Shown piece by piece: positions 14,233-26,225 of a stretch of 64,000 bases of DNA. The translations under genes and the position numbers were made by a program. The stretch's first letter is position 1. Each line of letters begins with the position of its first letter. The notes under the pieces were generated by a model, which ran no database searches, had not been told where the DNA came from, and saw only the letters and a program-made list of their open reading frames with translations. The stretch is from Deroplatys truncata (Eukaryota; Arthropoda; Insecta; Mantodea; Mantidae): contig CM060985.1 of the NCBI GenBank assembly GCA_030765065.1, positions 2,976,001 through 3,040,000 on the forward strand, in the 5' to 3' direction.

Positions 14233-16067
14233 ATGGCCAACATGTCACTTATCACATGCAGATATTGTTACAACTCCCTCCGTTCCTACACACCCAGGAC
14301 ATCCTGACACAGTGCAACAATAGAGGCAGCATATGGTCAACATGTCACTTATCACATGCAGATATTGTTACAACGACTCCCTCCGTACCTACACACCCAA
14401 GACATCCTGGAGAGAGTGCAACAATAGAGGCAGTTTATGGTCAACATGTTACTTATCACATGCAGATATTGTTACAACTCCCTCCGTACCTACACACCCA
14501 GGACATCCTGAACAGAGGGCAACAATAGAGGAAGCATATGGTCAACATGTTACTTATCACATGCAGATATTGTTACAACTCCCTCCGTACCTACACACCC
14601 AGGACATCCTGAACAGAGTGCAACAATAGAGGAAGCATATGGTCAACATGTTACTTATCACATGCAGATATTGTTACAACTCCCTCCGTACGAACACACC
14701 CAGGACATCCTGGACAGAGTGCAGCAATAGGGGCACCATATGGTCAACATGTCACTTATCACATGCAGATATTGTTACAACTCCCTCCGTACGAACACAC
14801 CCAGGACATCCTGGACAGAGTGCAGCAATAGGGGCAGCATATGGTCAACATGTCACTTATCACATGCAGATATTGTTACAACTCCCTCCGTACGAACACA
14901 CCCAGGACATCCTGAACAGAGTGCAACAATAGAGGCAGCATATGGTCAACATGTTACTTATTACATGCAGATATTGTTAAAACAACTCCCTCCGTACCAA
15001 CACATCCAGGACAACCTGAACAGAGTGCAACAATAGAGGCAGCATATGGTCAACATGTTACTTATCACATGCAGATATTGTTAAAACAACTCCCACCGTA
15101 GCTACACACCCAGGACATCCTGAACAGAGTGCAACAATAGAGGCAGCATATGGTCAACATGTTACTTATAACATGCAGATATTGTTACAACAACTCCCTC
15201 CATACCTACACACCCAGGACATCCTTAACAGAGTGCCATAATAGAGGCAGCGTATGGTCTACATGTTACTTATCACATGCAAATATTGTTACAACTCCCT
15301 CTGTACCTACACACCCAGGACATCATGGACAGAGTGCAACAATAGAGGCAGCATATGGTCTACATGTTACTTATCACATGCAGATATTGTTAAGACAACT
15401 CCCTCTGTACCTACACACCCAGGACATCCTGGACAGAGTCAAACAATAGGGGCAGCATATGGTCTACATGTTACTTATCACATGCAGATATTGTTACAAC
15501 TCCCTCCGTACGAACACACCCAGGACATCCTGGACAGAGTGCAACATTAGGGGCAGCATATGGTCAACATCTTACTTATCACATGCAGATATTGTTACAA
15601 CTCCCTCCGTAACTACACACCCAGGACATCCTGAACAGAGTAGAGCAATAGAGGCAGCATATGCTGAACATGTTACTTATCACATGCAGATATTGTTACA
15701 ACAACTCCCTCCGTACCTACACACACAGGACATCCTGATCAGAGTGCAACAATAGAGGCAGCATATGGTCAACATGTCACTTATCACATGCAAATATTGT
15801 TACAACTCCCTCCGTACGAACACACCCAGGACATCCTGAACAGAGTGCTACAATAGGGGCAGCATATAGTCAACATCTTACTTATCACATGCAGATATTG
15901 TTAAAACTCCCACCGTACCTAGACACCCAGGACATCCTGAACAGAATGCAACAATAGGGGCAGCATATGGTCAACATCTTATTTATCACATGCAGATATT
16001 GTTACAACTCCTTCCCTACCTACACACCCAGGACATCCTGAACAGAGTGCAACAATAGAGGCTGCAT
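14233..16067 (+). repeat. Unit 3: 1835-bp 18-monomer B unit
   Basis: The length resolves exactly as eleven 101-bp monomers, six 104-bp monomers and the 100-bp leader (1111 + 624 + 100 = 1835). The six long monomers are marked by CAACGACTCC, AAAACAACTCCCTCC, AAAACAACTCCCACC, ACAACAACTCCCTCCATAC, AAGACAACTCC and the one ending CTACACACACAGG. The same 1835-bp spacing occurs at units 5, 12 and 14. Unit 4 begins with a further copy of the first monomers and then diverges. Confidence 0.92.
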
Positions 16068-16372
16068 ATGGCCAACATGTCACTTATCACATGCAGATAT
16101 TGTTACAACTCCCTCCGTTCCTACACACCCAGGACATCCTGACACAGTGCAACAATAGAGGCAGCATATGGTCAACATGTCACTTATCACATGCAGATAT
16201 TGTTACAACGACTCCCTCCGTACCTACACACCCAAGACATCCTGGAGAGAGTGCAACAATAGAGGCAGTTTATGGTCAACATGTTACTTATCACATGCAG
16301 ATATTGTTACAACTCCCTCCGTACCTACACACCCAGGACATCCTGAACAGAGTGCAACAATAGAGGCAGCAT

Positions 16373-16473
16373 ATGGTCAACATGTTACTTATCACATGCA
16401 GATATTGTTACAACTCCCTCCGTACCTACACACCCAGGACATCCTGAACAGAGTGCAACAATAGAGGCAGCAT
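16373..16473 (+). repeat. Exemplar 101-bp consensus monomer
   Basis: This copy matches the majority base at every position I checked, so it serves as a reference monomer beginning at ATGGTCAAC and ending at GAGGCAGCAT. Internal landmarks are the self-complementary AACATGTT near its start, TATTGTTACA at 16403-16412, the C-rich block CTCCCTCCGTACC, and TGCAACAATA at 16454-16463. TGCAACAATA is the reverse complement of TATTGTTGCA, so it is an inverted copy of the first word with one mismatch in ten. CATATG spans the monomer boundary and is present in most copies, so an NdeI-type site recurs once per monomer. Confidence 0.9.
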
Positions 16474-17290
16474 ATGGTCAACATGTTACTTATTACATGC
16501 AGATATTGTTAAAAAAACTCCCTCCGTACCAACACATCCAGGACAACCTGAACAGATTGCAACAATAGAGGAAGCATATGGTCAACATGTTACTTATCAC
16601 ATGCAGATATTGTTAAAACAACTCCCACCGTAGCTACACACCCAGGACATCCTGAACAGAGTGCAACAATAGAGGCAGCATATGGTCAACATGTTACTTA
16701 TAACATGCAGATATTGTTACAACAACTCCCTCCATATCTACACACCCAGGACATCGTGAACAGAGTGCCACAATAGAGGCAGCATATGGTCTACATGTTA
16801 CTTATCACATGCAGATATTGTTACAACTCCCTCCGTACGAACACACCCAGGACATCCTGAACAGAGTGCAACAATAGGGGCAGCATATGGTCAACATGTC
16901 ACTTATCACATGGAGATATTGTTACAACTCCTTCTGTACCTACACACCCAGGACATCCTGAACAGAGTGCAACAATAGAGGCAGCATATGGTCAAAATGT
17001 CACTTATCACATGGAGATATTGTTACAACTCCTTCTGTACCTACACACCCAGGACATCCTGAACAGTGTGCAACAATAGAGGCAGCATATGGTCAACATC
17101 TCACTTATCACATGGAGATATTGTTACAACTCCCTCTGTACCTACACACCCAGGACATCCTGAACAGAGTGCAACAATAGGGGCAGCATATGGTCTACAT
17201 GTTACTTATCACATGCAGATATTGTTACAACTCCCTCTGTACCTACACACCCAGGACATCCTGAACAGAGTGCAACAATAGGGGCAGCAT

Positions 17291-17896
17291 ATGGTCTCAT
17301 GTTACTTATCACATGCAGATATTGTTACAACTCCTTCTGTACCTAGACACCCAGGACATCCTGAACAGAGTGCAACAATAGGGGCAGCATATGGTCTCAT
17401 GTTACTTATCACATGCAGATATTGTTACAACAACTCCCTCTGTACCTAGACACCCAGGACATCCTGAACAGAGTGCAACAATAGGGGCAGCATATGGTCT
17501 CATGTTACTTATCACATGCAGATATTGTTACAACAACTCCCTCTGTACCTAGACACCCAGGACATCATGAACAGAGTGCAACAATAGAGGCAGCATATGG
17601 TCTCATGTTACTTATCACATGCAGATATTGTTACAACTTCCTCTGTACCTACACACCCAGGACATCATGAACAGAGTGCAACAATAGAGGCAGCATATGG
17701 TCTCATGTTACTTATCACATGCAGATATTGTTACAACTTCCTCTGTACCTACACACCCAGGACATCATGAACAGAGTGCAACAATAGAGGCAGCATATGG
17801 TCTCATGTTACTTATCACATGCAGATATTGTTACAACTTCCTCTGTACCTACACACCCAGGACATCCTGGACAGAGTGCAACAATAGAGGCAGCAT
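17291..17896 (+). repeat. Run of six TCTCATG monomers (100/103 bp)
   Basis: Six successive monomers carry ATGGTCTCATG where neighbours have ATGGTCTACATG, a loss of one base. Their lengths are 100, 103, 103, 100, 100 and 100 bp, totalling 606. The last three also share ACAACTTCCTCTG. The run marks module C. Confidence 0.9.
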
Positions 17897-20800
17897 ATGG
17901 TCTACATGTTACTTATCAAATGCAGATATTGTTACAACAACTCCCTCCATACCTACACACCCAGGACATCCTGAACAGAGTGCCACAATAGAGGCAGCAT
18001 ATGGTCTACATGTTACTTATCACATGCAGATATTGTTACAACAACTCCCTCTGTACCTACACACCCAGGGCATCCTGAACAGAGTGCAACAATAGAGGCA
18101 GCATTAGGTCAACATGTCACTTATCACATGTAGATATTGTTACAACTCCTTCTGTACCTACACACCCAGGACATCCTGGACAGAGTCAAACAATAGGGGC
18201 AGCATATGGTCAACATGTTACTTATTACATGCAGATATTGTTACCACTCCCTCTGTACTTACACACCCAGGACATCCTGGACAGAGTGCAACAATAGAGG
18301 CAGCATATGGTCAACATGTTACTTATTACATGCAGATATTGTTAAAACAACTCCCTCCGTACCAACACATCCAGGACATCCTGAACAGAGTCAAACAATA
18401 GGGGCAGCATATGGTCAACATGTTACTTATCGCATGCAGATATTGTTACCACTCCCTCTGTACTTACACACCCAGGACATACTGGACAGAGTGCAACAAT
18501 AGAGGCAGCATATGGTCAACATGTTACTTATTACATGCAGATATTGTTAAAACAACTCCCTCCGTACCAACACATCCAGGACATCCTGAACAGAGTGCAA
18601 CAATAGAGGCAGCATATGGTCTACATGTTACTTATCACATGCAGATATTGTTACAACAACTCCCTCTGTACCTACACACCCAGGACATCCTGAACAGAGT
18701 GCAACAATAGAGGCAGCATTAGGTTAACATGTTACTTATCACATGTAGATATTGTTACAACTCCTTCTGTACCTACACACCCAGGACATCCTGGACAGAG
18801 TCAAACAATAGGGGCAGCATATGGTCAACATGTTACTTATCACATGCAGATATTGTTACCACTCCCTCTGTACTTACACACCCAGGACATCCTGGACAGA
18901 GTGCAACAATAGAGGCAGCATATGGTCAACATGTCACTTATCACATGGAGATATTGTTACAACTCCTTCTGTACCTACACATCCAGGACATGCTGGACAG
19001 AGTGCAACAATAGAGGAAGCATATGGTCAACATGTCACTTATCACATGCAGATATTGTTACAACTCCCGCGTACCTACACACCAAGGACATCATGAACAG
19101 AGTGCAACAATAGGGGCAGCATATGGTCAACATCTTACTTATCACATGCAGATATTGTTACAAATCCCTCCTTAGCTACACTTCCAGGACATCCTGAACA
19201 GAGTGCAACAATAGGGGCAGAATATGGTCAACATCTTACTTATCACATGCAGATATTGTTACAAGTCCCTCCGTACCTACACACCCAGGACATCATGAAC
19301 AGAGTGCAAGAATAGGGGCAGCATATGGTCAATATCTTACTTATCACATGCAGATATTGTTACAACTCCCTCCTTACCTACACACCCAGTACATCCTGAA
19401 CAGAGTGCAGCAATAGGGGCAGCATATGGTCAACATCTTACTTATCACATGCAGATATTGTTACAACTCCCTCCTTACCTACACACCCAGTACATCCTGA
19501 ACAGAGTGCAACAATAGGGGCAGCATATGGTCAATATCTTACTTATCACATGCAGATATTGTTACAACTCCCTCCTTACCTACACACCCAGGACATCCTG
19601 GACAGCGTGCAGCAATAGGGGCAGCATATGGTCAACATGTCACTTATCACATGCAGATATTGTTACAACTCCCTCCGTACGAACACACCCAGGACATCCT
19701 GAACAGAGTGCAACAATAGGGGCAGCATATGGTCAACCTCTTACTTATCAAATGCAGATATTGTTACAAGTCCCTCCGTACCTAGACACCCAGGACATCC
19801 TGAACAGAGCGCAACAATAGGGGCAGCATATGGTCAACATCTTACTTATCAAATGCAGATATTGTTACAACTCCCACCGTACATAGACACCCAGGACATC
19901 CTGAACAGAGTGCAACAATAGGGGCAGCATATGGTCAACATCTTACTTATCACATGCAGATATTGTTACAACTTCCTCCGTACCTAGACACCCAGGACAT
20001 CCTGAACAGAGTGCAACAATAGGGGCAGCATATGGTCAACCTCTTACTTATCAAATGCAGATATTGTTACAACTTCCTCCGTACATAGACACCCAGGACA
20101 TCCTGAACAGAGCGCAACAATAGGGGCAGCATATGGTCAACATCTTACTTATCAAATGCAGATATTGTTACAACTTCCTCCGTACATAGACACCCAGGAC
20201 ATCCTGAACAGAGCGCAACAATAGGGGCAGCATATGGTCAACATCTTACTTATCAAATGCAGATATTGTTACAACTCCCACCGTACATAGACACCCAGGA
20301 CATCCTGAACAGAGCGCAACAATAGGGGCAGCATATGGTCAACATCTTACTTATCACATGCAGATATTGTTACAACTTCCTCCGTACCTAGACACCCAGG
20401 ACATCCTGAACAGAGTGCAACAATAGAGGCAGCATATGGTCAACCTCTTACTTATCAAATGCAGATATTGTTACAACTTCCTCCGTACCTACACACCCAG
20501 TACATCCTGAACAGAGTGCAACAATAGCGGCAGCATATGGTCAACCTCTTACTTATCACATGCAGATATTGTTACAACTTCCTCCGTACCTACACACCCA
20601 GTACATCCTGAACAGAGTGCAACAATAGAGGCAGCATATGGTCAACCTCTTACTTATCACATGCAGATATTGTTACAACTTCCTCCGTACCTACACACCC
20701 AGGACATCCTGAACAGAGTGCAACAATAGAGGCAGCATATGGTCAACCTCTTACTTATCACATGCAGATATTGTTACAACTCCCACCGTACATAGACACC

Positions 20801-21243
20801 CAGGACATCCTGAACAGAGTGCAACAATAGGGGCAGCATATGGTCAACATCTTACTTATCACATGCAGATATTGTTACAACTTCCTCCGTACCTAGACAC
20901 CCAGGACATCCTGAACAGAGTGCAACAATAGGGGCAGCATATGGTCAACATGTCACTTATCACATGCAGATATTGTTACAACTCCCACCGTACCTACACA
21001 CCCAGGACATCCTGAACAGAGTGCAACAATAGGGGCAGCATATGGTCAACCTCTTACTTATCAAATGCAGATATTGTTACAACTCCCACCGTACATAGAC
21101 ACCCAGGACATCCTGAACAGATTGCAACAATAGGGGCAGCATATGGTCAACATCTTATTTATCACATGCAGATATTGTTACAACTCCCTCCGTACGAACA
21201 CACCCAGGACATCCTGAACAGAGTGCAACAATAGGGGCAGCAT

Positions 21244-21748
21244 ATGGTCAACCTCTTACTTATCAAATGCAGATATTGTTACAACTCCCACCGTACATAG
21301 ACACCCAGGACATCCTGAACAGAGTGCAACAATAGGGGCAGCATATGGTCAACCTCTTACTTATCAAATGCAGATATTGTTACAACTCCCACCGTACATA
21401 GACACCCAGGACATCCTGAACAGAGTGCAACAATAGGGGCAGCATATGGTCAACCTCTTACTTATCAAATGCAGATATTGTTACAACTCCCACCGTACAT
21501 AGACACCCAGGACATCCTGAACAGAGTGCAACAATAGGGGCAGCATATGGTCAACCTCTTACTTATCAAATGCAGATATTGTTACAACTCCCACCGTACA
21601 TAGACACCCAGGACATCCTGAACAGAGTGCAACAATAGGGGCAGCATATGGTCAACCTCTTACTTATCAAATGCAGATATTGTTACAACTCCCACCGTAC
21701 ATAGACACCCAGGACATCCTGAACAGAGTGCAACAATAGGGGCAGCAT
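21244..21748 (+). repeat. E array 2: five identical 101-bp monomers
   Basis: Five successive E monomers occur here without a visible difference. Just upstream, a further E monomer carrying GAACAGATTGC is separated from the run by a CATCTTATTTATC monomer with CGAACACACC. Confidence 0.85.
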
Positions 21749-22458
21749 ATGGTCAACATCTTATTTATCACATGCAGATATTGTTACAACTCCCTCCGTA
21801 CCTACACACCCAGGACATCATGAACAGAGTGCAACAATAGAGGTAGAATATGGTCAACATGTTACTTATCACATGCGGATATTGTTACAACTCCCTCCGT
21901 ACCTACACACCCAGGACATATTGAACAGAGTGCAACAATAGGGGCAGCATATGGTCAACATCTTACTTATCACATGCAGATATTGTTACAACTCCCTCCG
22001 TAACTACACACCCAGGACATCCTGAACAGAGTACAGCAATAGAGGCAGCATATGCTGAACATGTTACTTATCACATGCAGATATTGTTACAACAACTCCC
22101 TCCGTACCTACACACACAGGACATCCTGATCAGAGTGCAACAATAGAGGCAGCATATGGTCAACATGTCACTTATCACATGCAAATATTGTTACAACTCC
22201 CTCCGTACGAACACACCCAGGACATCCTGAACAGAGTGCTACAATAGGGGCAGCATATAGTCAACATCTTACTTATCACATGCAGATATTGTTAAAACTC
22301 CCACCGTACCTAGACACCCAGGACATCCTGAACAGAATGCAACAATAGGGGCAGCATATGGTCAACATCTTATTTATCACATGCAGATATTGTTACAACT
22401 CCTTCCCTACCTACACACCCAGGACATCCTGAACAGAGTGCAACAATAGAGGCTGCAT

Positions 22459-24293
22459 ATGGCCAACATGTCACTTATCACATGCAGATATTGTTACAAC
22501 TCCCTCCGTTCCTACACACCCAGGACATCCTGACACAGTGCAACAATAGAGGCAGCATATGGTCAACATGTCACTTATCACATGCAGATATTGTTACAAC
22601 GACTCCCTCCGTACCTACACACCCAAGACATCCTGGAGAGAGTGCAACAATAGAGGCAGTTTATGGTCAACATGTTACTTATCACATGCAGATATTGTTA
22701 CAACTCCCTCCGTACCTACACACCCAGGACATCCTGAACAGAGTGCAACAATAGAGGAAGCATATGGTCAACATGTTACTTATCACATGCAGATATTGTT
22801 ACAACTCCCTCCGTACCTACACACCCAGGACATCCTGAACAGAGTGCAACAATAGAGGAAGCATATGGTCAACATGTTACTTATCACATGCAGATATTGT
22901 TACAACTCCCTCCGTACGAACACACCCAGGACATCCTGGACAGAGTGCAGCAATAGGGGCACCATATGGTCAACATGTCACTTATCACATGCAGATATTG
23001 TTACAACTCCCTCCGTACGAACACACCCAGGACATCCTGGACAGAGTGCAGCAATAGGGGCAGCATATGGTCAACATGTCACTTATCACATGCAGATATT
23101 GTTACAACTCCCTCCGTACGAACACACCCAGGACATCCTGAACAGAGTGCAACAATAGAGGCAGCATATGGTCAACATGTTACTTATTACATGCAGATAT
23201 TGTTAAAACAACTCCCTCCGTACCAACACATCCAGGACAACCTGAACAGAGTGCAACAATAGAGGCAGCATATGGTCAACATGTTACTTATCACATGCAG
23301 ATATTGTTAAAACAACTCCCACCGTAGCTACACACCCAGGACATCCTGAACAGAGTGCAACAATAGAGGCAGCATATGGTCAACATGTTACTTATAACAT
23401 GCAGATATTGTTACAACAACTCCCTCCATACCTACACACCCAGGACATCCTTAACAGAGTGCCATAATAGAGGCAGCGTATGGTCTACATGTTACTTATC
23501 ACATGCAAATATTGTTACAACTCCCTCTGTACCTACACACCCAGGACATCATGGACAGAGTGCAACAATAGAGGCAGCATATGGTCTACATGTTACTTAT
23601 CACATGCAGATATTGTTAAGACAACTCCCTCTGTACCTACACACCCAGGACATCCTGGACAGAGTCAAACAATAGGGGCAGCATATGGTCTACATGTTAC
23701 TTATCACATGCAGATATTGTTACAACTCCCTCCGTACGAACACACCCAGGACATCCTGGACAGAGTGCAACATTAGGGGCAGCATATGGTCAACATCTTA
23801 CTTATCACATGCAGATATTGTTACAACTCCCTCCGTAACTACACACCCAGGACATCCTGAACAGAGTACAGCAATAGAGGCAGCATATGCTGAACATGTT
23901 ACTTATCACATGCAGATATTGTTACAACAACTCCCTCCGTACCTACACACACAGGACATCCTGATCAGAGTGCAACAATAGAGGCAGCATATGGTCAACA
24001 TGTCACTTATCACATGCAAATATTGTTACAACTCCCTCCGTACGAACACACCCAGGACATCCTGAACAGAGTGCTACAATAGGGGCAGCATATAGTCAAC
24101 ATCTTACTTATCACATGCAGATATTGTTAAAACTCCCACCGTACCTAGACACCCAGGACATCCTGAACAGAATGCAACAATAGGGGCAGCATATGGTCAA
24201 CATCTTATTTATCACATGCAGATATTGTTACAACTCCTTCCCTACCTACACACCCAGGACATCCTGAACAGAGTGCAACAATAGAGGCTGCAT
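22459..24293 (+). repeat. Unit 5: 1835-bp 18-monomer B unit
   Basis: It has the same length and the same order of 101, 104 and 100-bp monomers as unit 3. It differs from unit 3 at a few bases, for example AACAGAGTGCAAC where unit 3 has AACAGAGGGCAAC at 14512-14525. Its superrepeat partner is unit 14. Confidence 0.92.
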
Positions 24294-26225
24294 ATGGCCA
24301 ACATGTCACTTATCACATGCAGATATTGTTACAACTCCCTCCGTTCCTACACACCCAGGACATCCTGACACAGTGCAACAATAGAGGCAGCATATGGTCA
24401 ACATGTCACTTATCACATGCAGATATTGTTACAACGACTCCCTCCGTACCTACACACCCAAGACATCCTGGAGAGAGTGCAACAATAGAGGCAGTTTATG
24501 GTCAACATGTTACTTATCACATGCAGATATTGTTACAACTCCCTCCGTACCTACACACCCAGGACATCCTGAACAGAGTGCAACAATAGAGGCAGCATAT
24601 GGTCAATATGTTACTTATCACATGCAGATATTGTTACAACTCCCTCCGTACCTACACACCCAGGAATTCCTGAACAGAGTGCAACAATAGAGGCAGCATA
24701 TGGTCAACATGTTACTTATTACATGCAGATATTGTTAAAAAAACTCCCTCCGTACCAACACATCCAGGACAACCTGAACAGATTGCAACAATAGAGGAAG
24801 CATATGGTCAACATGTTACTTATCACATGCAGATATTGTTAAAACAACTCCCACCGTAGCTACACACCCAGGACATCCTGAACAGAGTGCAACAATAGAG
24901 GCAGCATATGGTCAACATGTTACTTATAACATGCAGATATTGTTACAACAACTCCCTCCATATCTACACACCCAGGACATCGTGAACAGAGTGCCACAAT
25001 AGAGGCAGCATATGGTCTACATGTTACTTATCACATGCAGATATTGTTACAACTCCCTCCGTACGAACACACCCAGGACATCCTGAACAGAGTGCAACAA
25101 TAGGGGCAGCATATGGTCAACATGTCACTTATCACATGCAGATATTGTTACAACTCCCTCCGTACGAACACACCCAGGACATCCTGGACAGAGTGCAGCA
25201 ATAGGGGCAGCATATGGTCAACATGTCACTTATCACATGCAGATATTGTTACAACTCCCTCCGTACGAACACACCCAGGACATCCTGAACAGAGTGCAAC
25301 AATAGGGGCAGCATATGGTCAACCTCTTACTTATCACATGCAGATATTGTTACAACTCCCACCGTACATAGACACCCAGGACATCCTGAACAGAGTGCAA
25401 CAATAGGAGCAGCATATGGTCAACATCTTATTTATCACATGCAGATATTGTTACAACTCCCTCCGTACCTACACACCCAGGACATCCTGAACAGAGTGCA
25501 ACAATAGAGATAGCATATGGTCAACATGTTACTTATCACATGCAGATATTGTTACAACTCCCTCCGTACCTACACACCCAGGACATCATGAACAGAGTGC
25601 AACAATAGGGGCAGCACATGGTCAACATCTTACTTATCACATGCAGATATTGTTAAAACTCCCTCCGTACCTACACACCCAGTACATCCTGAACAGAGTG
25701 CAGCAATAGGGGCAGCATATGGTCAACATCTTACTTATCACATGCAGATATTGTTACAATTCCCTCCGTACCTAGACACCCAGGACATCCTGAACAGAGT
25801 GCAACAATAGGGGCAGCATATGGTCATCATGTCACTTATCACATGCAGATATTGTTACAACAACTCCCTCCGTAACTACACACCCAGGACATCCTGAACA
25901 GAGTACAGCAATAGAGGCAGCATATGCTGAACATGTTACTTATCACATGCAGATATTGTTAAACTCCCTCCGTACGAACACACCCTTGACATCCTGAACA
26001 GAGTGCTACAATGGGGGATGCATATGGTCAACATCTTACTTATCACATGCAGATATTGTTAAAACTCCCACCGTACCTAGACACCCAGGACATCCTGAAC
26101 GGAATGCAACAATAGGGGCAGCATATGGTCAACATCTTATTTATCACATGCAGATATTGTTACAACTCCTTCCGTACCTACACACCCAGGACATCCTGAA
26201 ATGAGTGCAACAATAGAGGCTGCAT
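24294..26225 (+). repeat. Unit 6 (1932 bp): truncated B, then mixed monomers
   Basis: The first part matches the start of unit 4, including the TTAAAAAAACTCC and GACATCGTGAAC monomers. It carries a private change giving CAGGAATTCCTG at 24661-24672. After about 25100 it runs through monomers with CGAACACACC, then D-like and E-like ones. It includes GAGATAGC near 25508, GCACATGG near 25616 and a shortened TTAAACTCCC monomer near 25962, and ends in an AAATGAGTGC monomer. Unit 15 is the partner and is one base shorter. Confidence 0.88.
24661..24672. other. Rare CAGGAATTCCTG variant (contains GAATTC)
   Basis: CAGGACATCCTG is changed to CAGGAATTCCTG, a perfect palindrome containing an EcoRI-type site at 24664-24669. 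The only other instance I saw is at 59179-59190 (GAATTC 59182-59187), exactly 34518 bp away in the partner unit. The corresponding monomers of units 4 and 13 have the normal form. Confidence 0.8.

Larger units (their letters stand above)
16068..22458 (+). repeat. Unit 4 (6391 bp): truncated B, module C, long E array, approach to B
   Basis: It starts as a B unit, but after about 16480 it carries changed monomers (TTAAAAAAACTCC, GAACAGATTGC, CCATATCTACAC, GACATCGTGAAC). Module C follows from about 16790 to 19130. It includes the shortened TCTCATG monomers and the ATCCAGGACA and TCAAACAATAGG monomers. From about 19130 to 21850 it is E-type monomers, the longest such block in the window. The approach to B closes it. 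Unit 13 is the 6293-bp counterpart. Confidence 0.88.

Noticed and set aside
16403-16473. Intrinsic terminator or promoter hairpin
   Set aside because: The inverted words are present in every monomer, the loop is about 40 bp, and no U-run follows. It is a property of the repeat rather than a regulatory site.
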